From SIG480 sp045539475 (GTDB taxonomy: Bacteria > Bacillota > Clostridia > Oscillospirales > JAAYXM01): DNA of 64,000 nt. The first letter of the stretch is position 1. The number at the start of each line of letters is the position of its first letter. Where the stretch lies: assembly GCA_045539475.1 (NCBI GenBank), contig JAZQFJ010000085.1, forward strand, positions 31,430-95,429, in the 5' to 3' direction. Both the position numbers and the translations under genes were made by a program. The notes under the pieces were generated by a model. The model was not told where the DNA came from, did not search any database, and saw only the letters and a program-made list of their open reading frames with translations. Positions 1 through 7,341 of this stretch are shown piece by piece.

Positions 1-12
1 AATGAAATTATG

Positions 13-58
13 AAAGAGAGTCGATGATGTCTGTGAAACATCATCGACTCTCTTTTTC
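13..58 (+). terminator. Strong intrinsic terminator at the left edge
   Basis: A 16-bp perfect stem (15-30 with 38-53) closes a 7-nt loop and is followed by a T-rich run. It most likely ends a rightward gene lying outside the window. The stem is symmetric enough that it could also stop leftward transcription. Confidence 0.85.
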
Positions 59-365
59 TTTATAAATCGCATTAAAATATAATATATTATTTTCTTTTGC
101 CGAAATACCAATAACACATATAACATTATCTTTACTGTGTGGCACAAAAAATATTTGAAAATAACAACAGAATATAACACATTTAACACAAATAACAATT
201 AATTTATATTTATATAAGATTTAATAAGTTTTTTTATAAACTTTATAAAGATATATAGCATTATTTAATGTTCATTATTCTGTTATACATGTATTATTAT
301 CATAAATTTATATCATTATTTGTGCACCACTGCCGGATACGTGTTATATGTGTTAACGCTGTAAC
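59..365. other. AT-rich intergenic region, no gene seen
   Basis: This stretch is strongly AT-rich with many short A and T runs. I see no ORF with a convincing ribosome binding site, no tRNA-like fold and no clear promoter pair. A 79-codon open frame beginning near 268 has no Shine-Dalgarno and no recognisable protein character. Confidence 0.5.
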
Positions 366-409
366 TATGAGTGGCAGGGGCAGAGCGCTACCCGTCATAT
401 CCACAATGT
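366..409 (+). repeat. Dispersed short repeat, copy 1 (degenerate hairpin)
   Basis: The core, TGAGTGGCAGGGGCAGAG at its left and CATATCCACAAT at its right, recurs almost unchanged at 29226-29275 in the same orientation. In this copy the 5' arm is decayed, so the long stem seen in copy 2 cannot form. It lies just past the 3' end of a leftward gene, as does the other copy. The family is not one I recognise. Confidence 0.7.
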
Positions 410-481
410 GCCTCAAAGTCGCGCAAACGCTGGGATTATATGAGTTTGCTCTGATTGATTTAAGCGCTTACATAGCCAGTA

Positions 482-820
482 TTATATTTTCACTCTTATT
501 TCATTGAACATATCAAGCCATTCATGGGTGATGAGAGCATGACCTGCGGGTGTTGGATGAACTCCATCAAACGACCAATATGTCGGGTTGTTTGGGTTGT
601 AGACAGAATCAAAATTTTCCTGAAGCGGAACAAACGAAAGCCCGAAATTTTCGGCAATACGTTTTGCTGCAACCGCTTTTTCTTCGATATCGGCATGGAA
701 CTCGGTATAAATAGATTTATGCTTGTCCGTTTCTTCCATCGCTGGTCCGTCAAGGCAGAACGGCTCAAGAATCATTATTTTAATGTCAGGCAATGCCGTC
801 AGAATCTCTTCAATCAACAT
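482..820 (-). pseudogene. GDSL/SGNH esterase remnant (C-terminal half only)
   Basis: The 112 residues match the C-terminal half of SGNH/GDSL hydrolases of the rhamnogalacturonan acetylesterase-like type. Residues near 85-93 carry the block V signature DGVHPTPAG, which supplies the catalytic Asp and His. The N-terminal block I with the Gly-Asp-Ser nucleophile is missing, and family members are usually about 200 residues. There is no Shine-Dalgarno before the first ATG, and only 11 bases separate it from the stop of the preceding metallophosphoesterase gene, so there is no room for the missing half. The simplest reading is a deletion that removed the 5' half, leaving a non-functional stump at the end of the operon. 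A frameshifted N-terminus is not visible in any frame upstream. Confidence 0.75.
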
Positions 821-831
821 TGAATGGTTTT

Positions 832-1479
832 TTAATTTAGGAGTATCAATTCATCATACACAACCGTGTGCTTTTCATCCGGCTCACTGTGTTCGTGGTT
901 GTGTCCGGAGTACCAGTGCTTGTATGAAACATTATCTTCGATATATTTCTCCAATTCACCGAGTGAGGGGCAGAACGTAGCATCCGGCGGTGTCTGTTCA
1001 TATTTGTGCGTAAGTATAAAATCAAACTTGAATTCATTTTCTTTTATTGTTTCATATGCAAGAGAAAGCTCCTTTGACTCCGGCTCTTCGCCCGGGTAAT
1101 ACAGACCAATCTTATGCCAGCCTTCCGAAGATTTGCATCCACCGAAAACAAAGAAGTTATTTCCTTGTATTTCAAAAGCATTGCCGCGCATCAGGTGGAC
1201 TATATTATCCGACAGGCGATGAACCCTGCCACCGCACCAATCTTCCTCCGGAAAGCTTTTGAGATAATCAAAGTTTTCGTGATTTCCGTCGACAATGGCT
1301 ATGTTCTTCTTTATCGAAAGAAAAAAGTCAGTGAATATGCGGTTCTCTTCCGTCTTTTCGAAAGATAATCCTACATCACCGAGTATAATGAGTAAATCAT
1401 TATCATCAGCTTTTGAAATATAATCTTCAAGACCTTTAAAATTCCGGTCTCCATGAATATCACTCAGCAGATATATCAT
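832..1479 (-). CDS. Calcineurin-like metallophosphoesterase
   Basis: A 215-residue cytoplasmic protein of the calcineurin-like metallophosphoesterase superfamily. The metal-binding motifs appear in order: D7-x-H9, GDVG (34-37), GNHE (65-68), a single His in LTHK near 157, and GHNH near 193. These residues bind two metals and activate water to hydrolyse phosphomonoesters or diesters. Its start overlaps the end of the upstream PHP-domain gene by 20 bp, which suggests translational coupling. It is the fifth gene of a leftward operon that begins with an AraC regulator. The substrate cannot be told from sequence; pairing with a PHP phosphoesterase suggests work on sugar or nucleoside phosphates (inference). 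Confidence 0.85.
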   Translation of the reverse strand: MIYLLSDIHGDRNFKGLEDYISKADDNDLLIILGDVGLSFEKTEENRIFTDFFLSIKKNIAIVDGNHENFDYLKSFPEEDWCGGRVHRLSDNIVHLMRGNAFEIQGNNFFVFGGCKSSEGWHKIGLYYPGEEPESKELSLAYETIKENEFKFDFILTHKYEQTPPDATFCPSLGELEKYIEDNVSYKHWYSGHNHEHSEPDEKHTVVYDELILLN

Positions 1480-2140
1480 CTCGTATCAACCGACCTTTTC
1501 CGCTTTTTACAAGCTCAACAAATTCTTCACTTGTTTTTATCTCATAATCTGAAATCATTCCGCTTAAAGCATAGTCATTATCTCGGTGAGCATCGCTTCC
1601 GGCTGTTACATAAAGATTATATTCTTTCGCGGTTGCCACAGCCTTTTCGTTGAAGTTTTTGTGACGGGGATTTGAGTTATATGCCTCATAACCTTCAACG
1701 TTCCGAGGATCGGTTCTTCCGTATCCCTCGCGATATGGGTGAGCTTGAACGACAAGAACTCCGTTTTCTCTCATATATGGAAAAAATTCTTCTTCAGTGC
1801 TTTGACATATATTCGGAAAGTTATAAATTATTTCGGGCGTTATACCGTACAGAAGATAATCTCCCTCAAACTTTTCAAAATGGCATTCCACTCCCATGAT
1901 TACATTTACACCGAGCTTATCGCCCTCTGTCTTTGCATTTCTGTATCCGAGAAAGAAACGGTCTACTGCGTTTTTCCATGAATTGCTGTCATATTCGTCA
2001 AGATATTTCTGCATAAAATGGTCGGTTACAATAACCGTTTTATATCCTGCCTTATGATAGAATCTTACCATTTGCGCAGCATCTATCTGAGCACATGGGC
2101 TTGATTCCGACGTGTGTAGGTGTGTTTCGATTTTAAACAT
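1460..2140 (-). CDS. PHP-domain phosphoesterase
   Basis: A PHP-superfamily metal-dependent phosphoesterase of about 226 residues. Visible motifs, numbered from the upstream ATG at 2155, are H12-L-H14-T near the N terminus, TDH (44-46), a His in AHPYR, and the C-terminal GSDAHR metal ligand. These build the trinuclear metal site of the family, related to histidinol phosphatase and to stand-alone PHP phosphoesterases. I prefer the ATG at 2140 because GAGGA lies 8-9 bases upstream; the ATG at 2155 has nothing similar. It overlaps the next gene by 20 bp and sits 47 bp downstream of the GH20 gene, so it is part of the same leftward operon. Substrate unknown. Confidence 0.83.
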   Translation of the reverse strand: MFKIETHLHTSESSPCAQIDAAQMVRFYHKAGYKTVIVTDHFMQKYLDEYDSNSWKNAVDRFFLGYRNAKTEGDKLGVNVIMGVECHFEKFEGDYLLYGITPEIIYNFPNICQSTEEEFFPYMRENGVLVVQAHPYREGYGRTDPRNVEGYEAYNSNPRHKNFNEKAVATAKEYNLYVTAGSDAHRDNDYALSGMISDYEIKTSEEFVELVKSGKGRLIRDDISAE

Positions 2141-2187
2141 TTTATCATTCCTCACATTAGTTTGCTTACTATGAATGGTTAGCTTTT

Positions 2188-4065
2188 TTACTCAGACAAG
2201 AAAACAGTAGCTATTTTTTTGTGAAAATGGACACCAAGAGAAGGTGTTATGTTATCTTCTGCAAGATAGTAAAGCCGTTCCGCTTCAAGTTCCTCAATTA
2301 TGTCAATTTCGCCGTTTATATACGCTGTTAGCTTTCTTATTGCCGTTTCAATACGCGCCTTTGTTCCGCCAGTGCGAAGGTCATAAACATCAAAGCCGAA
2401 TGCTTTGTTCTCTGAATTCCAAAGCTTTTCAAACTTATCGCACATATCACGATAATCAACAAGAAGAGTTTTAAGCTCTTCCGTGAGCTTTTTCAATTCA
2501 TTAACATCACGATTGTCGTACGCACGTTTTATGTCTATACCGATTTCCGCCTTTTCATAAAGCACTTTTGTGAGGCTTACGTAATAATCAAACACTTTTT
2601 CAAGTCCCGGCTCTGAAATGTTCCGGAGTTCTTCGTGTTTTTTCTTGTAGTATTCTTTGAGTCCGAGTCCTTCAAAGTTTTTGTCGAATATGCCACAAAG
2701 GATATCTTGATAAATTATTTCGCGTGAAACAGCACTTAATTTGCTTTTTTCTGCAACTGCGGGGATATTGTCGATTTCGAGTGCGAGGAAATTATCAAGA
2801 TTATGCCCTATGCATAGCTTAAACTGCCGTCTTAGATGCTCTGTATCAACCTTTTCGTAGTAGTTGTACTCTGCAAAAAGCTGTATGCCGCCGAGCATTG
2901 TGAGAACGTTCACTTCCGCTCCGTCATCACCCCACATTGTCGTTATTATGGTGTCAAGTCCTTTCTCGTGGCACACATCAAGGGCAGCACATGTTGTATC
3001 AAATGTTTTCTGATATCCGGGTCCCATACCGAACCATGTCCACGCACCGCCGACGAAGATGGTGTTTCTCTGCATCTTGAAATGCTTGTCTATCATAGAG
3101 TGATACATTTTCTTATCTGTGTTGTAATAATCCCAATAAGCGAGTGTTATTTCTTCGGGAATTCGCTCATGCATATTCTCGGGGATTTTTGCATCAAGGT
3201 CATAATACCAGCCATTTTTCGAGCCTAAACGGAAGAACATATCACTCCACATGATCGATTCGAATCCATACTTCTTTGAAATCTCACAAACACGGGTGAG
3301 ATGCTTTGATAAAAGCTCAAATCTGTCGCTGTCGCCGTGAAGGTCGTAATACTTGCCGCGCCCTACGAAGTGAGCTTCATCCATGCCAATGAGTATTTTG
3401 TCCGATGAGTAAGCTGCTTTGACGGATTTAAACATAGCCTCGATAAACTTGTATGTCTTTTCTTCGTCGATAAGAAGAACGTCATCGTCATCCCGCATCT
3501 CTGCAGCGTAGCTCCAGCGCAGAGTATTTCGCAAATGTGCAAGGGTCTGAATGCAGGGAATCATTTCAATGCCGAGTGCCTTTGCCGCTTTGTCCATTTC
3601 CTGTATTTCTGCTAATGTATATCTGCCGCGCATATATCCAAAATACGGGTATTCTTTTATTTCATATGTATCTTCGGTATAGAGCATAACGGTATTCATA
3701 CCTGCCGATGCCATCTTACCCATAAGCTTGATAACCGTTTCAACTTTTAATACGGCATTTCGTGAGCAATCCAGCATTGCTCCGCAGGCTTTCATTTTTG
3801 GCACTTCTCGTTTGCAGATATCAGTTTCGCCGCTTTCAAGCAGACCTACAAGCGTACAAACAGCACGGAAAAAGTCATTTTTTTCTGCATATGAAATTAC
3901 GTATTTGCCGTCTTTTCCTTCTATCGAAAGACCACGCACGATTCTTTTTACGGAAACGCTTATATCTCCGGTTTCTCCGAATTTAAAGCCTCGTGTTTCG
4001 GAAACGATTAAAAGACCGTCCCAAAGGTTTTCTATCTCTTTTTTGTTAAAATGCAGTGAAATCAT
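2188..4065 (-). CDS. GH20-family beta-N-acetylhexosaminidase-like protein
   Basis: A 625-residue protein with the (beta/alpha)8 barrel pattern of glycoside hydrolase family 20. The diagnostic Asp-Glu pair is D229-E230 in IGMDEAH: Asp orients the substrate 2-acetamido group and Glu is the general acid. Upstream are the family features LDCSRNAV (near 98) and the strand GIEMIPCIQTLAHLR (near 165-178). It has no signal peptide, so it should act in the cytoplasm on imported HexNAc oligosaccharides. It most resembles the GH20C-like exo-hexosaminidases rather than chitobiases. The start overlaps the nitrilase-like gene by 20 bp. A second, divergent GH20 protein is at 26172-28046; the exact sugar specificity is not readable from sequence. 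Confidence 0.85.
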   Translation of the reverse strand: MISLHFNKKEIENLWDGLLIVSETRGFKFGETGDISVSVKRIVRGLSIEGKDGKYVISYAEKNDFFRAVCTLVGLLESGETDICKREVPKMKACGAMLDCSRNAVLKVETVIKLMGKMASAGMNTVMLYTEDTYEIKEYPYFGYMRGRYTLAEIQEMDKAAKALGIEMIPCIQTLAHLRNTLRWSYAAEMRDDDDVLLIDEEKTYKFIEAMFKSVKAAYSSDKILIGMDEAHFVGRGKYYDLHGDSDRFELLSKHLTRVCEISKKYGFESIMWSDMFFRLGSKNGWYYDLDAKIPENMHERIPEEITLAYWDYYNTDKKMYHSMIDKHFKMQRNTIFVGGAWTWFGMGPGYQKTFDTTCAALDVCHEKGLDTIITTMWGDDGAEVNVLTMLGGIQLFAEYNYYEKVDTEHLRRQFKLCIGHNLDNFLALEIDNIPAVAEKSKLSAVSREIIYQDILCGIFDKNFEGLGLKEYYKKKHEELRNISEPGLEKVFDYYVSLTKVLYEKAEIGIDIKRAYDNRDVNELKKLTEELKTLLVDYRDMCDKFEKLWNSENKAFGFDVYDLRTGGTKARIETAIRKLTAYINGEIDIIEELEAERLYYLAEDNITPSLGVHFHKKIATVFLSE

Positions 4066-5527
4066 AGTTTTTCCAATTCCTTTCTCGTGTGTTTTTTTGC
4101 CTATCTGTTTTAAAAACAGGTAAGAGTGAAGTATAGTTTTCTGTGATTACAGTGTCAATTCCGGAATCAAGATGTTTCTTTACGTCTTCCTGATCTCCTC
4201 TATAAAGCATACTGCACTTTATGCCGCTGCTGTGTGCAAGCAAAAGCGCTTCATATGTGTAGGATGACTCATTAAAACAGATTTTTTGACAACCAAGGGA
4301 TTTTGCTGCAGCCACAGCCTGTTTATCGAGTTTTTTCAAGCAAAGGCAAGTTACAAACTGTGGGTGTTTTTCGGAAAAAGTTTTAAGCACATCTTTGCTT
4401 TCAGACGAAAAATACACATATTTTTCGCAGTCATACCGATTGATGAGAGAAATAATCTTTTGGATATCTGTTATATTTTCATCTGGGATATGTATATTCA
4501 TAACTGCGTGACAAGAAAATTTTCTGAGAATTTCAGAAAGAAGCCCATCTTCACCCCCGGGTTTTATTTCAAAGGAAATTTCGTTTACATCCAGCGCAAT
4601 GGCAGCGCCGAAATAAGAAAGCATTTCCTCACAGGGAAAATCGGAAGCCGCTTTGGCGCAAAGTCGGGGATAGGACATAACGGCGTCGGGGAGAGTTATC
4701 GCGCTTCCTCCGGGACGGTAGTTCCAAGGACATCTTCCGCGCTCTACGTATTCATAGTGAGCAGCAAATTCGTTGCCAAATCCCGCCGGTTTATAATATT
4801 TTTCTTTCGGGTCAAACTCAACCGTTTCTAATCCTACACGGCTTTTCATATTAAGAAGAACCTCTCCGCAGGGTGAAACAACCATGCTCCCGCCTCCTGT
4901 GCCGGAGTTTTTGTCCATGCTTACAGATGAACGAAGAAGAAATGCGTTGCAGTTATATGCCGCAAAACGAGAAAAAAGCTCGCTTGTATCATGCGGGTCG
5001 GAGCGCTGGTGAGAACAACCGATAATAATGTCCACATTTTGCCGTGCAATGCATGAGTAAGCCTCATAAAAATAAAAATCATAGCACGTCAGAAAGGCAA
5101 AACGAAGGCCTTCTGCTTCAATTATGTAGGGAGCAGAAGGAGTCAGTGCGTAATCGCACGAAAGTCCGCGGTTTGTCACTTCTCCGCCTGTGAGATGACG
5201 CTTGAAATACTTTCCGAAAAGCTCTCCGCTCCGATCGAAAGCAAAGGTGGTGTTTTTATTTTCTCCTATTCCGTTCACAAAGACAAATGCACTACATCGT
5301 TTTGCGACCTGTGCCGCCTTTTCGATAAGTGCGGTGTGATAGGTTCTCACGCATTCGCGAAAAGTTTCATTTGAATCCGGCATTACGGGGATATCGCCAT
5401 ACTCCGGCATAACAATAATATCGAGGCTTTCGTCGCAAAGGTCAAGCAGAGAAATCTCTGCTTTGAAAAGCTCGGCGGAACGGGAAATATCCGTTGAATA
5501 TTCAGGTTGTATGATTGCTACTTTCAC
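4046..5527 (-). CDS. Nitrilase-superfamily amidohydrolase fused to a GDPD-like C-terminal domain
   Basis: A 493-residue two-part protein. Residues 1-270 are a carbon-nitrogen hydrolase (nitrilase) fold with the catalytic triad visible as E42 (MPEYGD), K109 (KYFKRHL) and C148 (LTCYDF). Residues 310-475 look like the later half of a glycerophosphodiester phosphodiesterase TIM barrel, ending in a segment of the form HLDSGIDTVITENY, close to the family's 'GVDGIITD' strand. The usual N-terminal GDPD catalytic His/Arg region (HRG...ENT) is absent, so the tail may be inactive or only a binding domain. The start codon is GTG with AGAGG 9 bases upstream, and it overlaps the AraC gene by 26 bp. The nitrilase call is firm; the tail is a weaker reading by eye. 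Confidence 0.72.
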   Translation of the reverse strand: MKVAIIQPEYSTDISRSAELFKAEISLLDLCDESLDIIVMPEYGDIPVMPDSNETFRECVRTYHTALIEKAAQVAKRCSAFVFVNGIGENKNTTFAFDRSGELFGKYFKRHLTGGEVTNRGLSCDYALTPSAPYIIEAEGLRFAFLTCYDFYFYEAYSCIARQNVDIIIGCSHQRSDPHDTSELFSRFAAYNCNAFLLRSSVSMDKNSGTGGGSMVVSPCGEVLLNMKSRVGLETVEFDPKEKYYKPAGFGNEFAAHYEYVERGRCPWNYRPGGSAITLPDAVMSYPRLCAKAASDFPCEEMLSYFGAAIALDVNEISFEIKPGGEDGLLSEILRKFSCHAVMNIHIPDENITDIQKIISLINRYDCEKYVYFSSESKDVLKTFSEKHPQFVTCLCLKKLDKQAVAAAKSLGCQKICFNESSYTYEALLLAHSSGIKCSMLYRGDQEDVKKHLDSGIDTVITENYTSLLPVFKTDRQKNTRERNWKNYDFTAF

Positions 5528-6341
5528 TGATAAAAACCTCTTCTTTTCTTTGCTTTTTCAGAAATTCCGTAGGAGACATTCCTGCGTGTTTTTTGAATAC
5601 ACGTGAGAAGTAATATGGGTTGCAAAAACCTACTTCATTTGCAGTTTGGGAAATGGAAACGAGTTCGCTTCTGAGGAGTTCTTTTGCGCGCTCGATCTTT
5701 TTTGTATTTAAATATTCAACGGGCGATTTGCCGAAATGCTGTTTGAAGATAGCTCGGAAGTACGCTTCTCCAATACCGCACATAGCCGCCAATTGCTCGA
5801 TTTTCATATCGCGTTCGCAGTAGTTTTCCTGAATATAAAGAACCGCAGGGTTGAGCAGGTTTGATTTTTTTGACGGCACGTATTCGCGCTCGGATCCGGT
5901 AAGAAGCAACGACAGTATTTCATACAAGTCACGCAGGTTTTTGATTTGATAAAGATGCGGCTTATGAACGAGCCGTTTTTCAATTTTATTGAATAAAGAT
6001 ATTATCTTGCTGTTGTCGGAAATTTCAAAAAGAAAGAGAGTATCTGCTTCCGATAAAGCCTGAAACTCAATGATGAGGCATTCTCCCTGGACAAGACACG
6101 AACGGCTGTAAGAAGATCCGCGTGGCAGAATGATAAGATGATTTTTGTCTATTGTATACGAACCAGAGGGAGTCACGTATTCGGTTATGCCTTCTGCTTT
6201 TATAACCAGTGCCCATGTTCTGCGCGAATCGTTTACCGGTCTGTTTTTCGTAACAGGTCCTTCGCCGCTGATGCGTATCGCGGAATATATGTCAGAAATT
6301 TTAATATCGCTCAGTGTATCGTTTTTTATATCGGTTGTCAT
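5502..6341 (-). CDS. AraC-family transcriptional regulator (operon head)
   Basis: A 279-residue regulator. The N-terminal 150 residues look like a cupin-type sensing domain, and residues 175-275 contain the two helix-turn-helix motifs of the AraC/XylS DNA-binding domain (IEQLAAMCGIGEAYFRAIFK and the FCNPYYFSRVFKKHAGMSP region). It starts at an ATG with a full AGGAGGT site and lies at the head of the leftward operon that ends near 482. A divergent rightward gene begins 212 bp away, so the regulator probably controls both directions from the shared intergenic region, typically in response to a sugar. Effector unknown. Confidence 0.9.
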   Translation of the reverse strand: MTTDIKNDTLSDIKISDIYSAIRISGEGPVTKNRPVNDSRRTWALVIKAEGITEYVTPSGSYTIDKNHLIILPRGSSYSRSCLVQGECLIIEFQALSEADTLFLFEISDNSKIISLFNKIEKRLVHKPHLYQIKNLRDLYEILSLLLTGSEREYVPSKKSNLLNPAVLYIQENYCERDMKIEQLAAMCGIGEAYFRAIFKQHFGKSPVEYLNTKKIERAKELLRSELVSISQTANEVGFCNPYYFSRVFKKHAGMSPTEFLKKQRKEEVFISESSNHTT

Positions 6342-6393
6342 AAAGTACCTCCTTTTTGTTTTTGAAAATAATTATGCCGGAAGGTATAGTCTC

Positions 6394-6422
6394 AGTATAG
6401 AATATTTTAATTTGAAAATCAA
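6394..6422 (-). promoter_or_regulatory. Sigma-A-type promoter for the leftward AraC operon
   Basis: Read on the minus strand: -35 TTGATT (6417-6422), a 17-bp spacer and -10 TATACT (6394-6399), about 50 bp upstream of the AraC gene start. Confidence 0.65.
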
Positions 6423-6473
6423 GATGGGGAGCAAATAAAGAGTCGCGAATAAGACAAATCCACGAATTGGACA

Positions 6474-6502
6474 TTTACTTTGCTTTATGAAACGTCTATA
6501 CT
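6474..6502 (+). promoter_or_regulatory. Candidate promoter for the rightward EEP/SLH genes
   Basis: -35 TTTACT (6474-6479), a 17-bp spacer and -10 TATACT (6497-6502), 51 bp upstream of the gene at 6554. The weak -35 fits an activated promoter, and the divergent AraC gene is the obvious candidate activator. Confidence 0.5.
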
Positions 6503-6553
6503 AAAATTAACAAGCGATTACACTTTCTTAACATTTATTTTGCGGAGGCAAAA

Positions 6554-7315
6554 ATGAAGCTTAAACTTATGACTTATAACATATGGGGTGGAAAATGCTA
6601 TAAAGAGTATCTCGGCGGAACGCCGGAGGCAGAATGCACGCGCGATACGGCTCCGGTTGCGCAGGTTATAAAAGCGGCCGATGTAGATGTTGTTTCGCTT
6701 AATGAAGTTTTCAACTGTACCGCTTACGGAAACCAGACCGAACAAATTGCGCGCCTTGCCGGTTTTCCGTATTATCACTTTTCGTCTGCGCTTGAGCGTT
6801 CTGTCATAGGTGGATTTTATGGAAATGCAATCATTTCAAAATACCCGATTGTTAAAATTGAAGAAAAAGTGATTGCCGCAGAAACCGGAGTAAGACTTTC
6901 GGAGCAAAGAGTTGTTTTTTGTGCAACGCTTGATTGTAACGGGAAGATGCTTGATGTTATCATAAGTCATTTCGGACTTATCCAAGAAGAAAAGCAAAGG
7001 GCAGCCGATGCGGTGTTGGATTTTGCGAGCAGATCCGGTAACAAATGCGTGTTTATGGGGGATATGAACAGCATTCGTGAGTCGGTCCACGCAGAACGGT
7101 TAAAGACATCATTTAGTATAGCAAACGAGAAGGATGAGCTTGTGACCTGGCCTGCTGAATATACTCCACCTGAGCGTCAGCACTTTTCTTCTCCGCTGTG
7201 GAACCGTCAGATAGACTTTATTTTTGTCAGTGACGGTATTAGCGTGAACAAAACCGAAGCGATTTATTCGCTTGCATCCGACCACAAGCCGCTTTGCGCT
7301 GATGTCGAGATTTAA
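6554..7315 (+). CDS. Endonuclease/exonuclease/phosphatase (EEP) family hydrolase
   Basis: A 253-residue cytoplasmic protein with the EEP fold. The family signature residues are N9 (TYNIWGG), E51 (SLNEVF), H139 (ISHFG), GDMN (169-172) and a C-terminal SDH (242-244). Members hydrolyse phosphodiesters or phosphomonoesters in nucleic acids, lipids or sugar phosphates. Short stand-alone versions are common in polysaccharide loci, where they are poorly characterised. The ATG is preceded by GCGGAGG. It begins the rightward transcription unit, 26 bp ahead of the giant SLH protein. A role in releasing phosphate from a substituted glycan is inference. Confidence 0.82.
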   Translation: MKLKLMTYNIWGGKCYKEYLGGTPEAECTRDTAPVAQVIKAADVDVVSLNEVFNCTAYGNQTEQIARLAGFPYYHFSSALERSVIGGFYGNAIISKYPIVKIEEKVIAAETGVRLSEQRVVFCATLDCNGKMLDVIISHFGLIQEEKQRAADAVLDFASRSGNKCVFMGDMNSIRESVHAERLKTSFSIANEKDELVTWPAEYTPPERQHFSSPLWNRQIDFIFVSDGISVNKTEAIYSLASDHKPLCADVEI

Positions 7316-7341
7316 GAATTTGATGTGAAGGAGAATTTAAA

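Noticed and set aside
459..472. TTTAAGCGCTTACA, close to a catabolite-responsive element
   Set aside because: It matches 13 of 14 positions of the degenerate consensus but lies between the repeat and a gene 3' end with no promoter nearby, so it is probably chance.
268..507. 79-codon frame in the AT-rich left gap
   Set aside because: No Shine-Dalgarno, overlaps a repeat element, and no recognisable protein features.
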